Positions 11,325 through 22,959 of a stretch of 64,000 nt of DNA are shown here, in pieces (position 1 is the stretch's first letter; each line of letters starts with the position of its first letter). Source of the stretch: Lycocorax pyrrhopterus obiensis (Eukaryota > Chordata > Aves > Passeriformes > Paradisaeidae); NCBI GenBank assembly GCA_014706295.1, contig JACSVZ010000057.1, positions 21,374 to 85,373 on the forward strand. The letters are read 5' to 3'. The translations under genes were made by a program, and so were the position numbers. The notes below the pieces were generated by a model. That model saw nothing but the letters and a program-made list of their open reading frames with translations, was not told the DNA's origin and did no database searches.

Positions 11325-12313
11325 TATTTACTAAGTATCTCAAACTGGTACCTGTTCCCCTGTTTTTGCTCTAACCTGCCCCTCTGGCAACTGAAACATC
11401 CCCTCCCCTCACAGCACAGAAAACCTTTTTCCTTTTATCATATACTAATATAATGTAATCCACCTCCCTCCAGATATTAAAGTCAGTTTTTAAGCTAGCA
11501 ATCTATATTACATATATTTCCATTCACTCTTACTCACTCACTTTTATTTCTTTAATATGTCTCATTCATTCTCACTCACAACAAGAAAACACAATGATAA
11601 GGTATCTTGATTTTTAAAATCACTTGTTAGTATTCACCCATGGGTATTATTTTCAAATAAAATGGTAAAATTCCAAATGTTGTTGGCCAACCCCAGATTC
11701 TCTTGGGTATAGTATCCCACACTTCCCGCCTAGAGTAATTTTTCTAGCCTCTGTGTGTTCCGACCCTCAATCCGGCAACTTTTCTGGGATCGGGGATCCT
11801 CACTTTCGTCCCCTGTTTCCTAGTGGATTGTGCCAGGAAACCCCTTTGCTCCCTTTTTCCTGGGGGTCCCACCCCCTTCCTTGGGACCCAGTCCCAGTTA
11901 CCCCGGGGGAATCTTTCACTCCTTTTATCTTTCGCTTCGTCTCCTCGCTGGCCGCCTTTCTCGCGAAAAGTCGGAACCGCAGCTCTCAGAGACTCCGCAC
12001 TCACTTCGCAGGTCTGGGGTAACCAGCCCGCGTCTCATTCACACACCAGTCATCCCCTGTATCTGCCCCCCCGGAAATACTTACAATCTCTTTTATTGTC
12101 CGGGTCTTCGTGCACGAGAATTGTGGGGCTAGTTGCCGTGGTTTCTTAGGGAGCCTCTTTTTCCCTTTCTTTTGCTTTATTTGTCCCTTTCTTGTCCACG
12201 GGCTGTCAACCTGCAACCGCCGATTCACACCAGAAGAAACGGAGCGGGCCGCCGAACTCAGCGGGGCGCGCCTCCCGCTCGGAGTCTCCCAGGGTCTCGG
12301 AGGCGAGGTATTT
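11325..12313 (-). other. 5' leader of provirus E2
   Basis: The roughly 1 kb between the primer site and gag holds no viral domain. About 11740-12330 is GC-rich, and open frames appear on both strands there, which I take as compositional. In leaders like this one expects a splice donor and packaging signal; I cannot place them by eye. Confidence 0.6.
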
Positions 12314-12333
12314 GATCCCGGACGAAGTCCCCA
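12314..12333 (-). other. Primer binding site of E2, tRNA-Pro-like
   Basis: Two bases inside the 5' LTR, the minus strand reads TGGGGACTTCGTCCGGGATC, which resembles the tRNA-Pro primer site used by many gammaretroviruses, with a one-base insertion and one change. Confidence 0.7.
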
Positions 12334-12335
12334 AT

Positions 12336-12995
12336 TGTGAAAAACAAGGTTCACTCTCCTGTTAGGATTGAAAAATTTTAATGAAGGACAATAGGGGACA
12401 AAGACAATAAAGCAAAAAGTCACAGCGCTGGGTGCTTTGGCACTCTGCCAAGAGCACACCTGCTATCTTGGAGACACCCTTTACATACACCTGGAGTATT
12501 ACATATTCATAAACAATTATACATATTTTAAACCCTTTCCGGGAACAGTTCAAAACGGAATGCAGTTTTCTCCTTTCCTCGGTAGTTCCCGGAATCAGCA
12601 GATCGCTGTGGGGATAAGCCTTCTGGCTTCGCATATTCAAACCCTTTTCAGGAACAGTTCAAAATGGAATGCAGTTCTCCCGTCTCGGCTCGCTTGGCTT
12701 GGTAGCTCCCAGAATCAGCAGATCGCTGTGGGGATATCTTATCTGTTGCTGATAGTTGGTAGCAGGAGCCCAAATAGTTCATAAGCATAGCTATTTCTAA
12801 GTTTTTGGTTGAATGAAAAAGTATTAAAAAACCACATCTTCACAACAAAACTACCTTATATAGCATCTGTTTTGTAATAAAGCTATTTTACATATAGCAT
12901 CTATTTGTGACAAGACTACTGTTTAAAAGGCTACTTTTAACATCACTTATTTTAACATTTGCAGAAAGCCAATATTATAGCATCTATTTATCACA
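12336..12995 (-). repeat. 5' LTR of provirus E2 (K-type)
   Basis: On the plus strand begins TGTGAAAAAC and ends TTTATCACA. It matches the 3' LTR at 7805-8484 apart from scattered substitutions and the missing 24-bp repeat. It has the same doubled U3 block as its partner. Confidence 0.88.
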
Positions 12996-13336
12996 TCGGC
13001 ATACCAAGTACCAGCAACAGATAAGATATCCCCACAGCGATCTGCTGATTCCGGGAACTACCAAGCCAAGCGAGCCGAGAGGGGAGAACTGCATTCCATT
13101 TTGAACTGTTCCTGGAAAGGGTTTTAAATATGTATAATTGTTTATGAATATGTATAATTGTTTATGAATATGTAATACTCCAGGTATATGTAAAGGGTGT
13201 CTCCAAGATAGCAGGTGTGCTCTTGGCTGAGTGCCAAAGCACCCGGTGCTGTGCCTTTTGCTTTATTATCTTTGTCCCTTATTGTCCTTTATTAAACTTT
13301 TCAATCCTAACAGGAGAGTGAACCTTGTTTTTCACA

Positions 13337-13908
13337 AGGGTTATAAAGAAAATTGTCAGGGGAGGGAGGCCTTGGGCTGTACATCCCTTCCAGAGATGCC
13401 AGGTGGATTTTACCGAAATGCCCCGAGTGGGAAGGTTTAAATATCTTCTGGTAATAGTATGTCAGCTAACAAATTGGCCAGGAGCATTTCCAGCTGTTTC
13501 AGCAACTACAAGATCAGTTATTAAGGTATTTTTGGAACAAATAATTCCAAGGTATGGAGTTGTAGAAGCAATAGACTCAGATAGGGGAACTCTTTACAGG
13601 AAAAATTCTTCAAGGGGTTATGACTGCTTTAGGAATACAATGGAACCTCCATAACCCCTGGCACCCCCAGAGCTCGGGCCAGGTTGAAAAGGTGAATGGA
13701 GAAATAAAGAAACACCTCCTCAAGCTGGTGATAGAAACTAAGATGCCATGGGTGCAACTCTTGCCACTGGCTTCAGCAAGAATAAGGGCCAGACCCAGGG
13801 GAGATATTCAATTATCTCCCTTTGAATTGATCTTTGGAATTCCTTACCCTTGTAATTCTCAGCCTAGTGGGAGGGTAGAAATAAGTGATGTATATTTAAA
13901 ACAATATG
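13337..13908 (+). pseudogene. pol: Element B pol, piece 2: integrase core
   Basis: Continues piece 1 after the AGGGT target site: the linker, VDFTEM (first catalytic Asp), DSDRGT (second Asp), then after a frameshift near 13600 WHPQSSGQVEK (catalytic Glu). It ends at 13908, where provirus D inserted; the TATG at 13905-13908 is the left target copy. Confidence 0.85.
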
Positions 13909-14469
13909 TGAATAGCCCCAAACCGGGCCAAGAGACACTTCAGAGACAGAGTCCAAGAAGTGGGTATTTGCTTTATTCAGCGCCGGGTACGTGGGGGATC
14001 GCTCCTCCAAACACACACATACACACACACCCACACACACACACCCACACCCCGGTGCTTCCTACAACACAATATTATGGGTAAAATTCATGAATAGTCA
14101 TCACATTCCTTGGGATAGGAGTGGTTATACAAATTAGTTCTTGGAAGTCATTAATATCATTAGCATATGTGTCACACATGCGTGGTGTGTCCTGGTGGTC
14201 TCACTGATGAAGGCTCCTCTTCTTCCTCGGGAGTCTTTCTGATGAATATCAGTAGTCTTCATCACAATGCACTTTTCACCTTTCTTTCTGGAGCATGCGC
14301 AGTCCTTTGTAGAATGATTCAGCGGTTTCTGTGTTGGTCTCAAGTAAATTCTTGTTCCTCTTATCTTGAGAAGATTAAGGTGAATCCTGCTTCTTAGGTT
14401 TTGTGATCAACATTTGCTGTCTCCCAATAGTTAACTGTGCTTACATGAGTTAACTATTGATCAGTCTTA
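13909..14469 (-). repeat. 3' LTR of provirus D
   Basis: Plus-strand ends TGAATAGCCCC and CAGTCTTA. Matches 31013-31539; it is longer because of a CA-rich microsatellite at about 14010-14054. The outer end pattern is not a clean TG/CA on the U3 side, so that boundary may be off by 2-3 bases. Confidence 0.85.
14010..14054. repeat. CA-rich microsatellite in the D LTR
   Basis: (AC)n with interruptions. The partner LTR has only a short ACACACAC here, so it expanded after insertion of D. Confidence 0.85.
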
Positions 14470-14505
14470 TCAATCCCCCCTTTTTCTTTGGTCATTTGTA
14501 ATTCT
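14470..14505 (-). other. Polypurine tract region of provirus D
   Basis: The minus strand shows an A-G run (complement of CCCCCCTTTTT at 14475-14485) between the env stop and the LTR. It is the expected plus-strand primer. Confidence 0.7.
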
Positions 14506-15757
14506 TTACCAATCTCGCATGTCTTGAAAGTAAGTACCCTTCTCTAGCTTGCTTCTAAGTTTGTGCTTTTGCCATTGAGCATAAGCATCGCAATTCCAAG
14601 TACATAAAATCATACAACAATAACTACTAATGCAAAGAGTAAATAACAATGCAATTATACAAATAACTATTACAAACAATTGTTTAAGCCAGGATAAGTT
14701 GGGTAACCATCCTGTAAGTTTGTCCCATACCTCTTTAAACCCCCAAGAAGTGTCGTCTAAGGTGATCTGATGCAATATTTGCATTTTGTCCAGAATTGTC
14801 TGCAAATCTGTTTCTATGCGTTCATTTAAATCAACATAACTGCAACAGTTTGTATTTATAACTGTACATACTCCTCCTTCTTTGGCGTGCAGCAAATCTA
14901 ATGCAAGTCTATTCTGTATAGCTAATTGTGAGATGCTCTTAATTTGCTGTGCTCTCATGGCATCTGCAGTGGCATTCATTATGGTTTCTACGGTAGCAGA
15001 AAGATTCACTATTGATTTCTCTAGCTCACTTACTCCAAGGCTGGGTATGAACCATTTGGCAAAGCTGTGAAATCCAGTGGGTCTATCTATCAAGGGGTTT
15101 GATGTCCTTTTGGTCCTGCGTATAAAAGTTCGGAGCAAGCCTTGTAGTTGAGAGACAACTTTAATGTGGGGAAATACTGGTCCTATCGCACAGCGGCCTT
15201 GCCATCCTAAGGGTAAAACTTTATAGGCACTGTGTCCACATATCCAGTACCAACCCTGTCCTGAGGGCACTGGCCAACCCTTGGGCTTTGGTCCTTGTCT
15301 TGTTTGATTCTTATTCCACGTTAGCCCCCCCATAGGTCCAAAAACCTAAGCAGTTGGGGTAGCTGACTATAAATGTTAAGCTCCCACATTTGGAATCTGT
15401 CTTATTTCCTCCTGAGTTTTTGGGTATAGATTCCTCCCAGCACTGCTGCATGCAGGGTACCAGTGAGGACTCATTTATTGGCTCCTCAAGCTCTAATTTC
15501 CACTGAAGATGGTCTAGGGATATGTTGACATAATGTGAAAGGTTATTAGTACTAAGTGCAGCATGGATTTCTGTTGTATTAGGGAATGTTGCCCCAACCA
15601 AAGGAAACCCTCTAGCAAAATTTTCAGGCAGCTGAGAACATATCCAGCAATCAGTTAGATTAAAGTTCTCAACAACACCTTTGAGCAATCAAAGGTATAT
15701 ATTTTGATCCCATGCGCCTGCCCCAGTTACCAGTGCCACTAATATGGTCCAAATCAT
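14506..15757 (-). pseudogene. env: Provirus D env (short SU, gamma-type TM), one stop and one frameshift
   Basis: Starts at ATG 15757, overlapping the pol stop by the shared ATGA. A hydrophobic signal of about 15 residues is followed by a TGA near 15685, then SU with CWIC (near 15636-15647) and several N-glycosylation sites. The SU frame ends near 15311 at a run of seven C (G on the coding strand); the match resumes in the frame that ends at 14506. That second part has a furin-like RTKR (near 15100), a fusion-peptide region, an NRLALD segment, a CX6CC motif (near 14845-14870), a long membrane anchor (about 14600-14680) and a short tail. Total about 415 codons, short for a gamma-type Env because SU is only about 220 residues. 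Confidence 0.85.
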
Positions 15758-18700
15758 GTTGTGTTGATTTTTCGTATTTGAAGGCACAGAGGTCCTGTTC
15801 TTCTTGCTTCCCACTCTGGTTTTGGTGCAGGTTTTGTCCTTGTATAATGGATCCAAGTTGGTTTTCCTTGTACTTTAATTGCTGTATGAGTGGTCAGCAG
15901 TGTCTGATAAGGTCCTTCCCATTTTTCCTGGAGTGGATCCCCTGAAAGAAACTTAACACAAACCCAGTCTCCTGGATTCACATTATGAAAGGGTTTATCA
16001 GGTGGTGGCGGTTGACAATTAACAACTGTAGTCCGTATTGATCGTAATTTTTGACCTAAATGCTTTACATAATCTATTAAGTAGCTTTGCCCTACCAGAG
16101 CCACACTGTCATTGTGAATCACATTTGTTCCATAGGGCCTTCCATACAGAATTTCAAAGGAACTTAGTTTTTCCTTAAGATGTGGTTTTACCCTAATTCT
16201 TAGCAAAGCCATGGGCAGAGCCTGATACCAATATAAATTAGTTTCTTGACAAATTTTGGCTAATTGTTGTTTTATTAAGTGATTCATCTTTTCTACTTGC
16301 CCACTTGCCTGGGGTCTGTATGGTGTATGTAGCTGCCATTGTATACCCAGTAGATGACTCACTCCCTGCACCACCTGGGCTACAAAGTGTGATCTCCTAT
16401 CAGAATTAATTTCCCTGGGCACCCCAAATCGTGGAATAATTTCCTGTACTAAGGCTTTAACAACTTCTCTAGCTTTATTCATCCTACAAGGGAAAGCTTC
16501 TGGCCAACCTGAGAAAGTGTCTGTGAGGACTAAAAGATACCTGTATCCCCCTTTTCTAGGTAATTCAGAAAAGTCAATTTGCCACACATCCCCTGGTAAA
16601 GCTCCTTTAGGGATAGTCCCTGTGTTTAGCCTAACAGTGGTATTAGGGTTGTTTTTAAGACAGATTTCACAAGTGGAAGTTATGTCCTCAATTGTCTCCT
16701 TTAATTTTGGTGCTATCACTTTGTCCTTTAAGTGGTTATGCAGAGCATCAACTCCCCAATGTGTCTTAGAATGTTCACTCTGGATAAATAATTTTAACAG
16801 TTTTCTGGATATGACTATGAGACCCTTTATCCTAGCCCACCCGTCTGTTCCCATTTGTCCCTTTTCTTCTTGTATCCAATTTAAATCATCAGTGTCGTAT
16901 GGTGGGGGTTTTTCACCCATAAGGATGCTGGAAGGGATTAGAGCTAGGGCTTGGATCTGAACCCCACTGGCCATTGCCTTTGCTGTTTTGTCTGCCATAG
17001 CATTTCCCAGTTTGGGGATGGTGCTGCCCTGGGAGTGTCCTTTACAATGCATTATAGCCACTTTTGAAGGTTTTAGCACTGCTTCCAGCAACTATAAGAT
17101 TTCAGTAGCATGCTTGATTTCTTTCTTCTGTGAGGTTAATAAACCCCTTTCTTTCCAAATAGCCCTGTGAGCATGTACCACCCCGAAGGCATACCTTGAA
17201 TCAGTCCAAATGTTGATAGGTTTTCCTTTGGCTAATGCCAGGGCTCGAGTCAGGGCTATTACCTCAGCCTTTTGAGCAGATGTCCCCACAGGTAACGGAT
17301 TTGCTTCGATGACGGCATCTGTGGTTGTAATTGCGTACCCAGCAAACCGCTTGCCATTCTTGACATAGCTGCTCCCATCAGTGAACCAGTTTTCTGCGTT
17401 TTCTAGTGGAGAGTCCTTCAGGTCTGGGCAGCTTGAGTAAACTGCCTCCATGGTTTCCATGCAGTCGTGCTGTACAGGCTCCTCAGTAGCCTTGCCCTGG
17501 AGGTAAGCTGCTGGATTTAAAATGTTAGTTACTTGGATACTCACATCTTCCCATTCTGCTGGGACAGCCTGGTATTTGAGAAAGCGAGATGGGGTTAACC
17601 AGTGATTTCCTTTCTGTGTGAGCACTGCTGACACTGTATGAGAGACAAAAACAGTTATCTGCTGGCCCATTGTGAACTTGCGAGCTTCCTCTATGTTCAG
17701 GATCACGGCTGCCACTGCACGCAGGCAGGCAGGCCATCCTCGGCTGACCACGTCCAGTTGCTTGGAGAAATAAGCCAATGGCCTTTTGTACGGTCCCAGC
17801 TTCTGTGCCAGAAGTCCTAGAGCCAGTCCTTGCCTCTCATGTGAGAACAACAGAAAAGGTTTAGTGACATCCGGTATGCCCAGTGCTGGAGCTTGCATCA
17901 ACTCACGTTTCAGAGTTACAGATGCATTATTAGTCTCTGGTGTCCAGCATAGGTGAGTTCCCCCAGTCTCTTTTAGGAGTTGGTATAAAGGTTTCACAAT
18001 TAGTCCATAGTTGTAGATCCATAACTTACACCATCCTGTCATTCCCAGAAAAGTTCTCAGTTCTTTGGTTGTAGTTGGCCGGGGCATTTGACAAATTGCT
18101 TCCTTCCTGTTATTTCCCAAGGCTCTCTCTCCTCCCGCCGGTTCATATCCCAGATATGTAACTTTCTGGAGGACTAGCTGAGCCTTTTCAGGGGAGACCC
18201 TATATCCACTTAGTCCCAGAAAATTTAAAAGACTTACAGTCCAGTCCTTGCAGTCTTCACGGGTCCTTGTTGCTATTAGTAGGTCATCAACGTACTGCAG
18301 GAGTGTACCTTCTCCAAGTGGCAGTGTCCAGGCTTCCAGTTCCTTGGCTAATTGATCTCCAAATATCGTGGGGCTATTTTTGAATCCTTGTGGCAATACA
18401 GTCCATGTAAGTTGGCTTTTTCTCCCTGTTCTGGGGTTTTCCCATTCAAAGGCAAAAATTTCCTGACTGCTTTCAGCTAATGGCAGACAAAAGAAAGCAT
18501 CCTTTAAATCTAAAACTGAAAACCACACCCGGTCACTTTGTAATTTTGTAAGTAAAGCGTAAGGATTGGCCACTACGGGATGAAGTGTTTTTGTTATTGC
18601 ATTTATTGCCCTTAGGTCCTGAACCAATCGATAACTTCCATTTGGCTTTTGTACTGGTAGAATTGGGGTATTGTAGGGAGACCTACACTCTCTCAACAAC

Positions 18701-19293
18701 CCTTGATTAATAAATTTAGCAATTATTGGTTCTATTCCCACTCGTGCTTCTTGTCTTAGCGGATACTGTTTAACTGACACTGGTCGTGCGCCTTCCAGTA
18801 GTTCAATAATCACCGGGGAAGCCCGTTTTGATCTCTCTGGAATTTCAACATCCCATACTAGTGGGATCACTTGATCTGTTATTTCACTATCCATGGATAT
18901 TTCTCCTCTTTCAGGGAAATTTGCTAAACTTAAGGCCATAATTAATTTTTCCTCGGGAACCTGTAGTCTCATTCCTTGTTCTGTAAATTCTATTTTTGCT
19001 TCTAACCAAGTTAATAGATCCCTGCCTAGCAGTGGCTTTAGTGAATTTGGAAGATATAGAAATTGATGTATTCCCATCTTTTTACCTAGTGTAAATTTTA
19101 AGGGTCTTAAAAAGTAGGCTTTTTCTCTTTTCCCCGTGGCCCCAATAACTTGGACACAATCATTGCTTATGGGACTCAAAGTCTGATTCAGGACTGAGAA
19201 TGTGGCTCCAGTATCAACCAAAAATTCCACCTCCCGTTCCCCTAGCCCAACTTTAACCACCAGGTCTGCTAGGGAGGGACCAGCCGGTCCCCG
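15754..19293 (-). pseudogene. pol: Provirus D pol, nearly complete with one stop
   Basis: Same frame as gag, directly after the gag TGA at 19294-19296. In order: protease with LVDTGAT (near 19203-19223) and LLGRDL, RT with QYVDDLL (near 18275-18295), RNase H with FTDGSSY and WTDSRYA, integrase with the HHCC zinc site, IDFSEL, NSDRRS and ASGQVEK, and an SH3-like C-terminal part. One TAG (17092-17094) cuts RNase H from its last segment; N has Lys there. Otherwise about 1170 codons are open. In integrase the usual DRG after the second catalytic Asp reads DRR. Reverse transcriptase and integrase residues look intact otherwise. Confidence 0.92.
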
Positions 19294-20238
19294 TCACTCC
19301 TGATACAGCTGTGCTACAGTCACTGGTTCTGGCGACGCTGATGATTGTCTCGTCGGAATCGCCGCATGATTCATAGGACAATTCCGCTTCTAATGCCCGA
19401 GCTGGCCACATAGTAAACATTGGTTAGGGGCTGGGCATTGCTGTCTTTGCCCCCTAGGTGGAGGCCTCCTCCCACCCCTGGGGAATCTCGGTCCCCTAAC
19501 CTGGGCAACCGCGACCGTAAGGGGCTGTGCTCTGTTTTTATAAACTTCCCACGCCGCTGCTAAAAGTTTCTCTAAGTTCTGGTTATCTGGTTCCCCGATC
19601 TTTTTGCAATTTTCTGCGTATATCTGGCGCTGATTGATCCATCAATAAGAATATTAACTGTTGCTGCCCGATTTCAGAAGCTGGATCCAGGGTAGTGTGT
19701 CTCCTCATATTATTCTTTAGCCTTTCTACAAATGAGCCGGGGGACTCAGTGGTTTCCTGGTGAATATTGAACAACAGTGACCAATTAACCGTTTTAGGTA
19801 TAGCGTTTAGCAGTCCCCAGTGTATTAATTTCCTGTATCTAACCAAAAATGGATATGTTTGTGGATCATTTGGGTCCCAATGTGGATCTGCCATGGGGAA
19901 AATGTTATCTGCATTACCGTGTAATATCCCAGTAGCTATTTGTCCCTGCACGTGTATTTTTGCTGTGGATATTACAGCTGCTTTTTCTGTTTCAGTTAAC
20001 TCTGATAGCATTAAGTCTATATCCTCCCAATCACCATCCTGATTTCTAACAACTAATTCAAACCTCTTTGCTACCTTTTCAGGGTCTTCTCTATACATTC
20101 TGGCTGCCTCCCTCCAGGTATCTAAATCCAGAGCTCTAAATGGTGCTTTAACTTCTGTTATTCCTCCGTCTGGCCCTACCACTTGTCTGAGCGGTGCTAT
20201 AAGCTTCTCCTCTACAGGGGCCTTGCTCCTAGTTCTGG
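19294..20238 (-). pseudogene. gag: Provirus D gag, 3' part (capsid, nucleocapsid)
   Basis: Capsid runs from 20238 to about 19600 with the major homology region (ETTESPGSFVERL, near 19723-19762), then the frame shifts at a run of five A near 19610. Nucleocapsid follows with one zinc knuckle C-x2-C-x4-H-x4-C, but a TAG sits inside the knuckle (19390-19392). Gag ends at TGA 19294-19296, in the same frame as pol. The 5' half of the gene is at 29395-29969, on the far side of provirus N; CTGG at 20235-20238 is the target duplication. Confidence 0.85.
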
Positions 20239-20837
20239 TGAATCGTTAAAATCACGATATTCATGGACAAAAGCTCTCTAACTAATTAAAGTTAGAAAGT
20301 GGTATGTTTATTACGCCGGCGGGCGGCACGGGAGTCGCCTCCTAGAGACGTACCAGCACCTTACACGGTTATTTGCCCTCTATTTATTTCACAAAGTGTT
20401 ACATATTAATCATATACATATTTCTAGCACCTCCCATTTCCTGCTTCTTATTAAAAGAGGTTATTAGTTCTTTGCGCGTGCGCAATTCCTTTTTCGATTT
20501 GGGTCGGTGGTCTTGATTTGAGTCAGTGGTCTTGAAAGATGAAGTCAGGGATCTCTTCATCACCATGAACTTTCTACCTTCTATTGTGGGCAAGCCTTGG
20601 CAAGCCTTCTGGAGAAAGTCCATACCTCCTGCCTGTATTTGATCATGCAATCTAGGTGCTAGCTATAATTCTATCAGCTTCTTTTGTCCTTATGACAGTT
20701 CATTTACTATAAGCAAAGTTTCAGACAGGTACATAATAGTGAATAGCACTATACTTAGCCAACTTATCGTTTGGTTTAATCAGTACAAATTGCTTCTAAC
20801 TCCTAGCTAAAGTTTAACTCTTCATAACCTTGATTCA
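20239..20837 (-). repeat. 3' LTR of provirus N
   Basis: Plus-strand begins TGAATCGTTAAAATCACG and ends CTTGATTCA, TG/CA ends. Equal in length to 28796-29394. Followed at 20838 by the complement of a polypurine tract (TTTTCCCCACTCCCTTT). Confidence 0.92.
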
Positions 20838-20999
20838 TTTTCCCCACTCCCTTTACATGATTAGTAAATTCTTTTACTAATATATACATTCTTCTTCATA
20901 TATCTGGTTTGTACGGTAGGTGTCTCCCAAGACCGTACCATATGCTCTTGATATTGAAGTTAGCTACTCGTCGCAGCATCCTCTAGTTCCAAACAAGTA

Positions 21000-22934
21000 T
21001 TATAACAGATAAAATCAAACTTATACTAATTAAGTAAAACAATGATTGGGTGAAATAGGGCATTAAGCAAGCCAGTTGCTGTTGGGGACCATCCAAAGAG
21101 CACATCTCACCAATGATGAAATTGGTCCTCTTCTAACCTTTTAAAAACTCTCTGTATGGTCTCTGTGTCATGATGTATCATAATCAAAGTTTTCTTTCCC
21201 TCATTTTTAACTTCTTTAAGAATTTCTTTTAGTTCATTGTGTTTCAAGAATTGTGTGACTCAGGTTAATTTCATTCCTATAGGCACAGGCAGTATTTCTT
21301 GCACAGTGGTCAAATTTGCTTCTATGTATTGGTGCAATATGACAGGTGCCTGATAGGAAAAGTCACATCCTTTGATTTTGACAAAGTTACAAATGCATAA
21401 GTTAAACTGAGTTTCATTCACAATGATTTCATCCACTATTATAGTAGGGCATGCTGTTCTAAGGCAGACACAGCCTTGTCCTGTATACACAAGCAGGGTT
21501 GTTTGGTTAATGGGATGCATTTCCAAGTGACAAATGCTTTGCTCTGTATCCAGACAGATGTCTTTGCTATCTTCTATATTTCCTTCACATATGAACCCTA
21601 GTTGTTAGAGCAGGGTTCTAAGTTAATAGTTTCCCATTTTCCTTCAACCTTTCGTGCCCACACTCTGTGTTCAGAAGGATATAATATGGTCTCCTCATGG
21701 CTTAATCCTAAAGCGACAATTGGGTGTATTAAACTCACTGATGCTTTGTGTATAGCTAAAATTAAGGCTGTTGCCATACTTGTCATGGGATTATAGGTGA
21801 AATTAACTAAAATCCACCAGCGTTGGAGTTCTCTCGCCAAATCCGAGGCATTGTCCCAGACAATTTTACGAATTTCGGCAGGGAATATGCCTTCTTCCCC
21901 TTCTCTAATGATTGAAGCAGCCACTGATTGCATCCACAGCTGTGCCTGTATACATCCAAGGGCCAAAGAAATGTTTTCACTAGCTGTGCCTAGAGCATTA
22001 ATTATTACCTCGTGGTCCCGTTCTTCTGTGTTTTCCCACTCAGGTAATATTTTGGACAATTTCCATTGGCTAGTACCCAATGCCAAAAAGAGGATTGCAA
22101 AGGTTGCTGTAATTTGACCATATTACTCCCAATCGCTGTCAATTTATTCATTAGTACTTCTGAATCCATGGTATTCAGAACCCCCAGTCCTGTTCCAAAT
22201 AACCCAGTAAGGTCTCTCTTTTGTCTAGACATACGGGGCATACGCTTCTGCAACCAGGTGGTCCAATCCATAAAGGAAGTTTTAAGAAAAGGGGTACACT
22301 CGGGTCGAATAGCTGATGCGTTTACATGCATTGCCATTTCTACTCGCTTTAAAGACCATTCTGGATTAACCAACAACTTTTGAATTCCTGTCTTCTTAAT
22401 AGCATATGGCCCGATTTTGGTAATTATGGGAGCTAAGGGTTCTGAGAAGGTTTGAATTGGAGCGGCCGTGGTCTCTCTTGGTGTTGGTGGAGCTGTCTTA
22501 ACCTTAGTTTGAGTAGAAATTTGGGTTATGTTAAAGTCAATTTTAAAATCCTTAACTGCACATCCCTCTATTTTAAGTCTGAACTCAGAACAGCTAGTTA
22601 AGCATTTGTCACAGCATTCTGGGCCAATTTGGATAAATTTTATGGGTTCTTGGTGAGCTTCATGGAATCCATCTTGAACGAATGCATATTCACATCCCCA
22701 AATGTTATTTCCTTGCCAAACAGTTGCATTTGTAACTTTTAACATTTGACCCAGAGACTGATGGGAGTAAGGATCATAAGCTTTCCCTTGGCACTTATAC
22801 ACACTAGTCACATTATATGTATGCGGTATTGCACTACTTACAACAGTAGTTATAGCAATAATCACAAAAACTATAACCCCCCCAATTGTACTTACTTGAT
22901 TATCCATTTTAAAATGTCCCACCAGAGTCGCCAA
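21000..22934 (-). pseudogene. env: Provirus N env, unlike the other Envs here, broken
   Basis: First frame 22934-22005: possible start at the Met of MATLVGHF or the later MDNQ, a hydrophobic signal, Cys-rich SU with N-glycosylation sites, a Pro/Thr-rich linker, then a furin-like RQKR (near 22215) followed by a hydrophobic GLFGTGLGVL, as expected of a fusion peptide. A frameshift near 22060 leads to the frame 22086-21598 with a long helical region and LQAQ/MQSVAA-like heptads, then a TAG near 21600, a Cys-rich part (CVCLRTAC, CICNF) to 21260, and a Trp-containing segment plus hydrophobic anchor near 21030-21090 with TGA at a Trp position. No CWxC or CX6CC motif. I cannot name the Env family. 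Confidence 0.78.
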
Positions 22935-22959
22935 GCTATCCTAACATTCTACCCACACA

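Larger units (their letters stand above)
7805..12995 (-). mobile_element. Provirus E2 (K-type LTRs, minus strand), internally deleted
   Basis: Two K-type LTRs in minus orientation (7805-8484 and 12336-12995) enclose a Pro-like primer site, a leader, a matrix fragment of gag, a piece of RT/RNase H and the TM part of env. Most of gag, protease, integrase and SU are missing. Flanks are CCGG (7801-7804) and TCGG (12996-12999), an imperfect 4-bp duplication. The outermost two bases of the left LTR are TT instead of TG. Confidence 0.85.
7572..13336 (+). mobile_element. K-type solo LTR, split by provirus E2
   Basis: The left part 7572-7804 begins TGTGATAAAC and matches the U3 of the provirus A LTR; the right part 12996-13336 matches its remaining U3-R-U5 and ends TTTTTCACA. 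Together they make one plus-strand LTR with no internal viral sequence of its own, that is, a solo LTR left by recombination between two LTRs. E2 lies between the halves on the other strand. The outer TSD is AGGGT. Confidence 0.8.

Noticed and set aside
11753..12149. Overlapping frames in the E2 leader
   Set aside because: Present on both strands in a GC-rich leader; not seen in relatives.
17525..17737. Extra gene in another frame of D pol
   Set aside because: Shadow of the long, motif-bearing pol frame.
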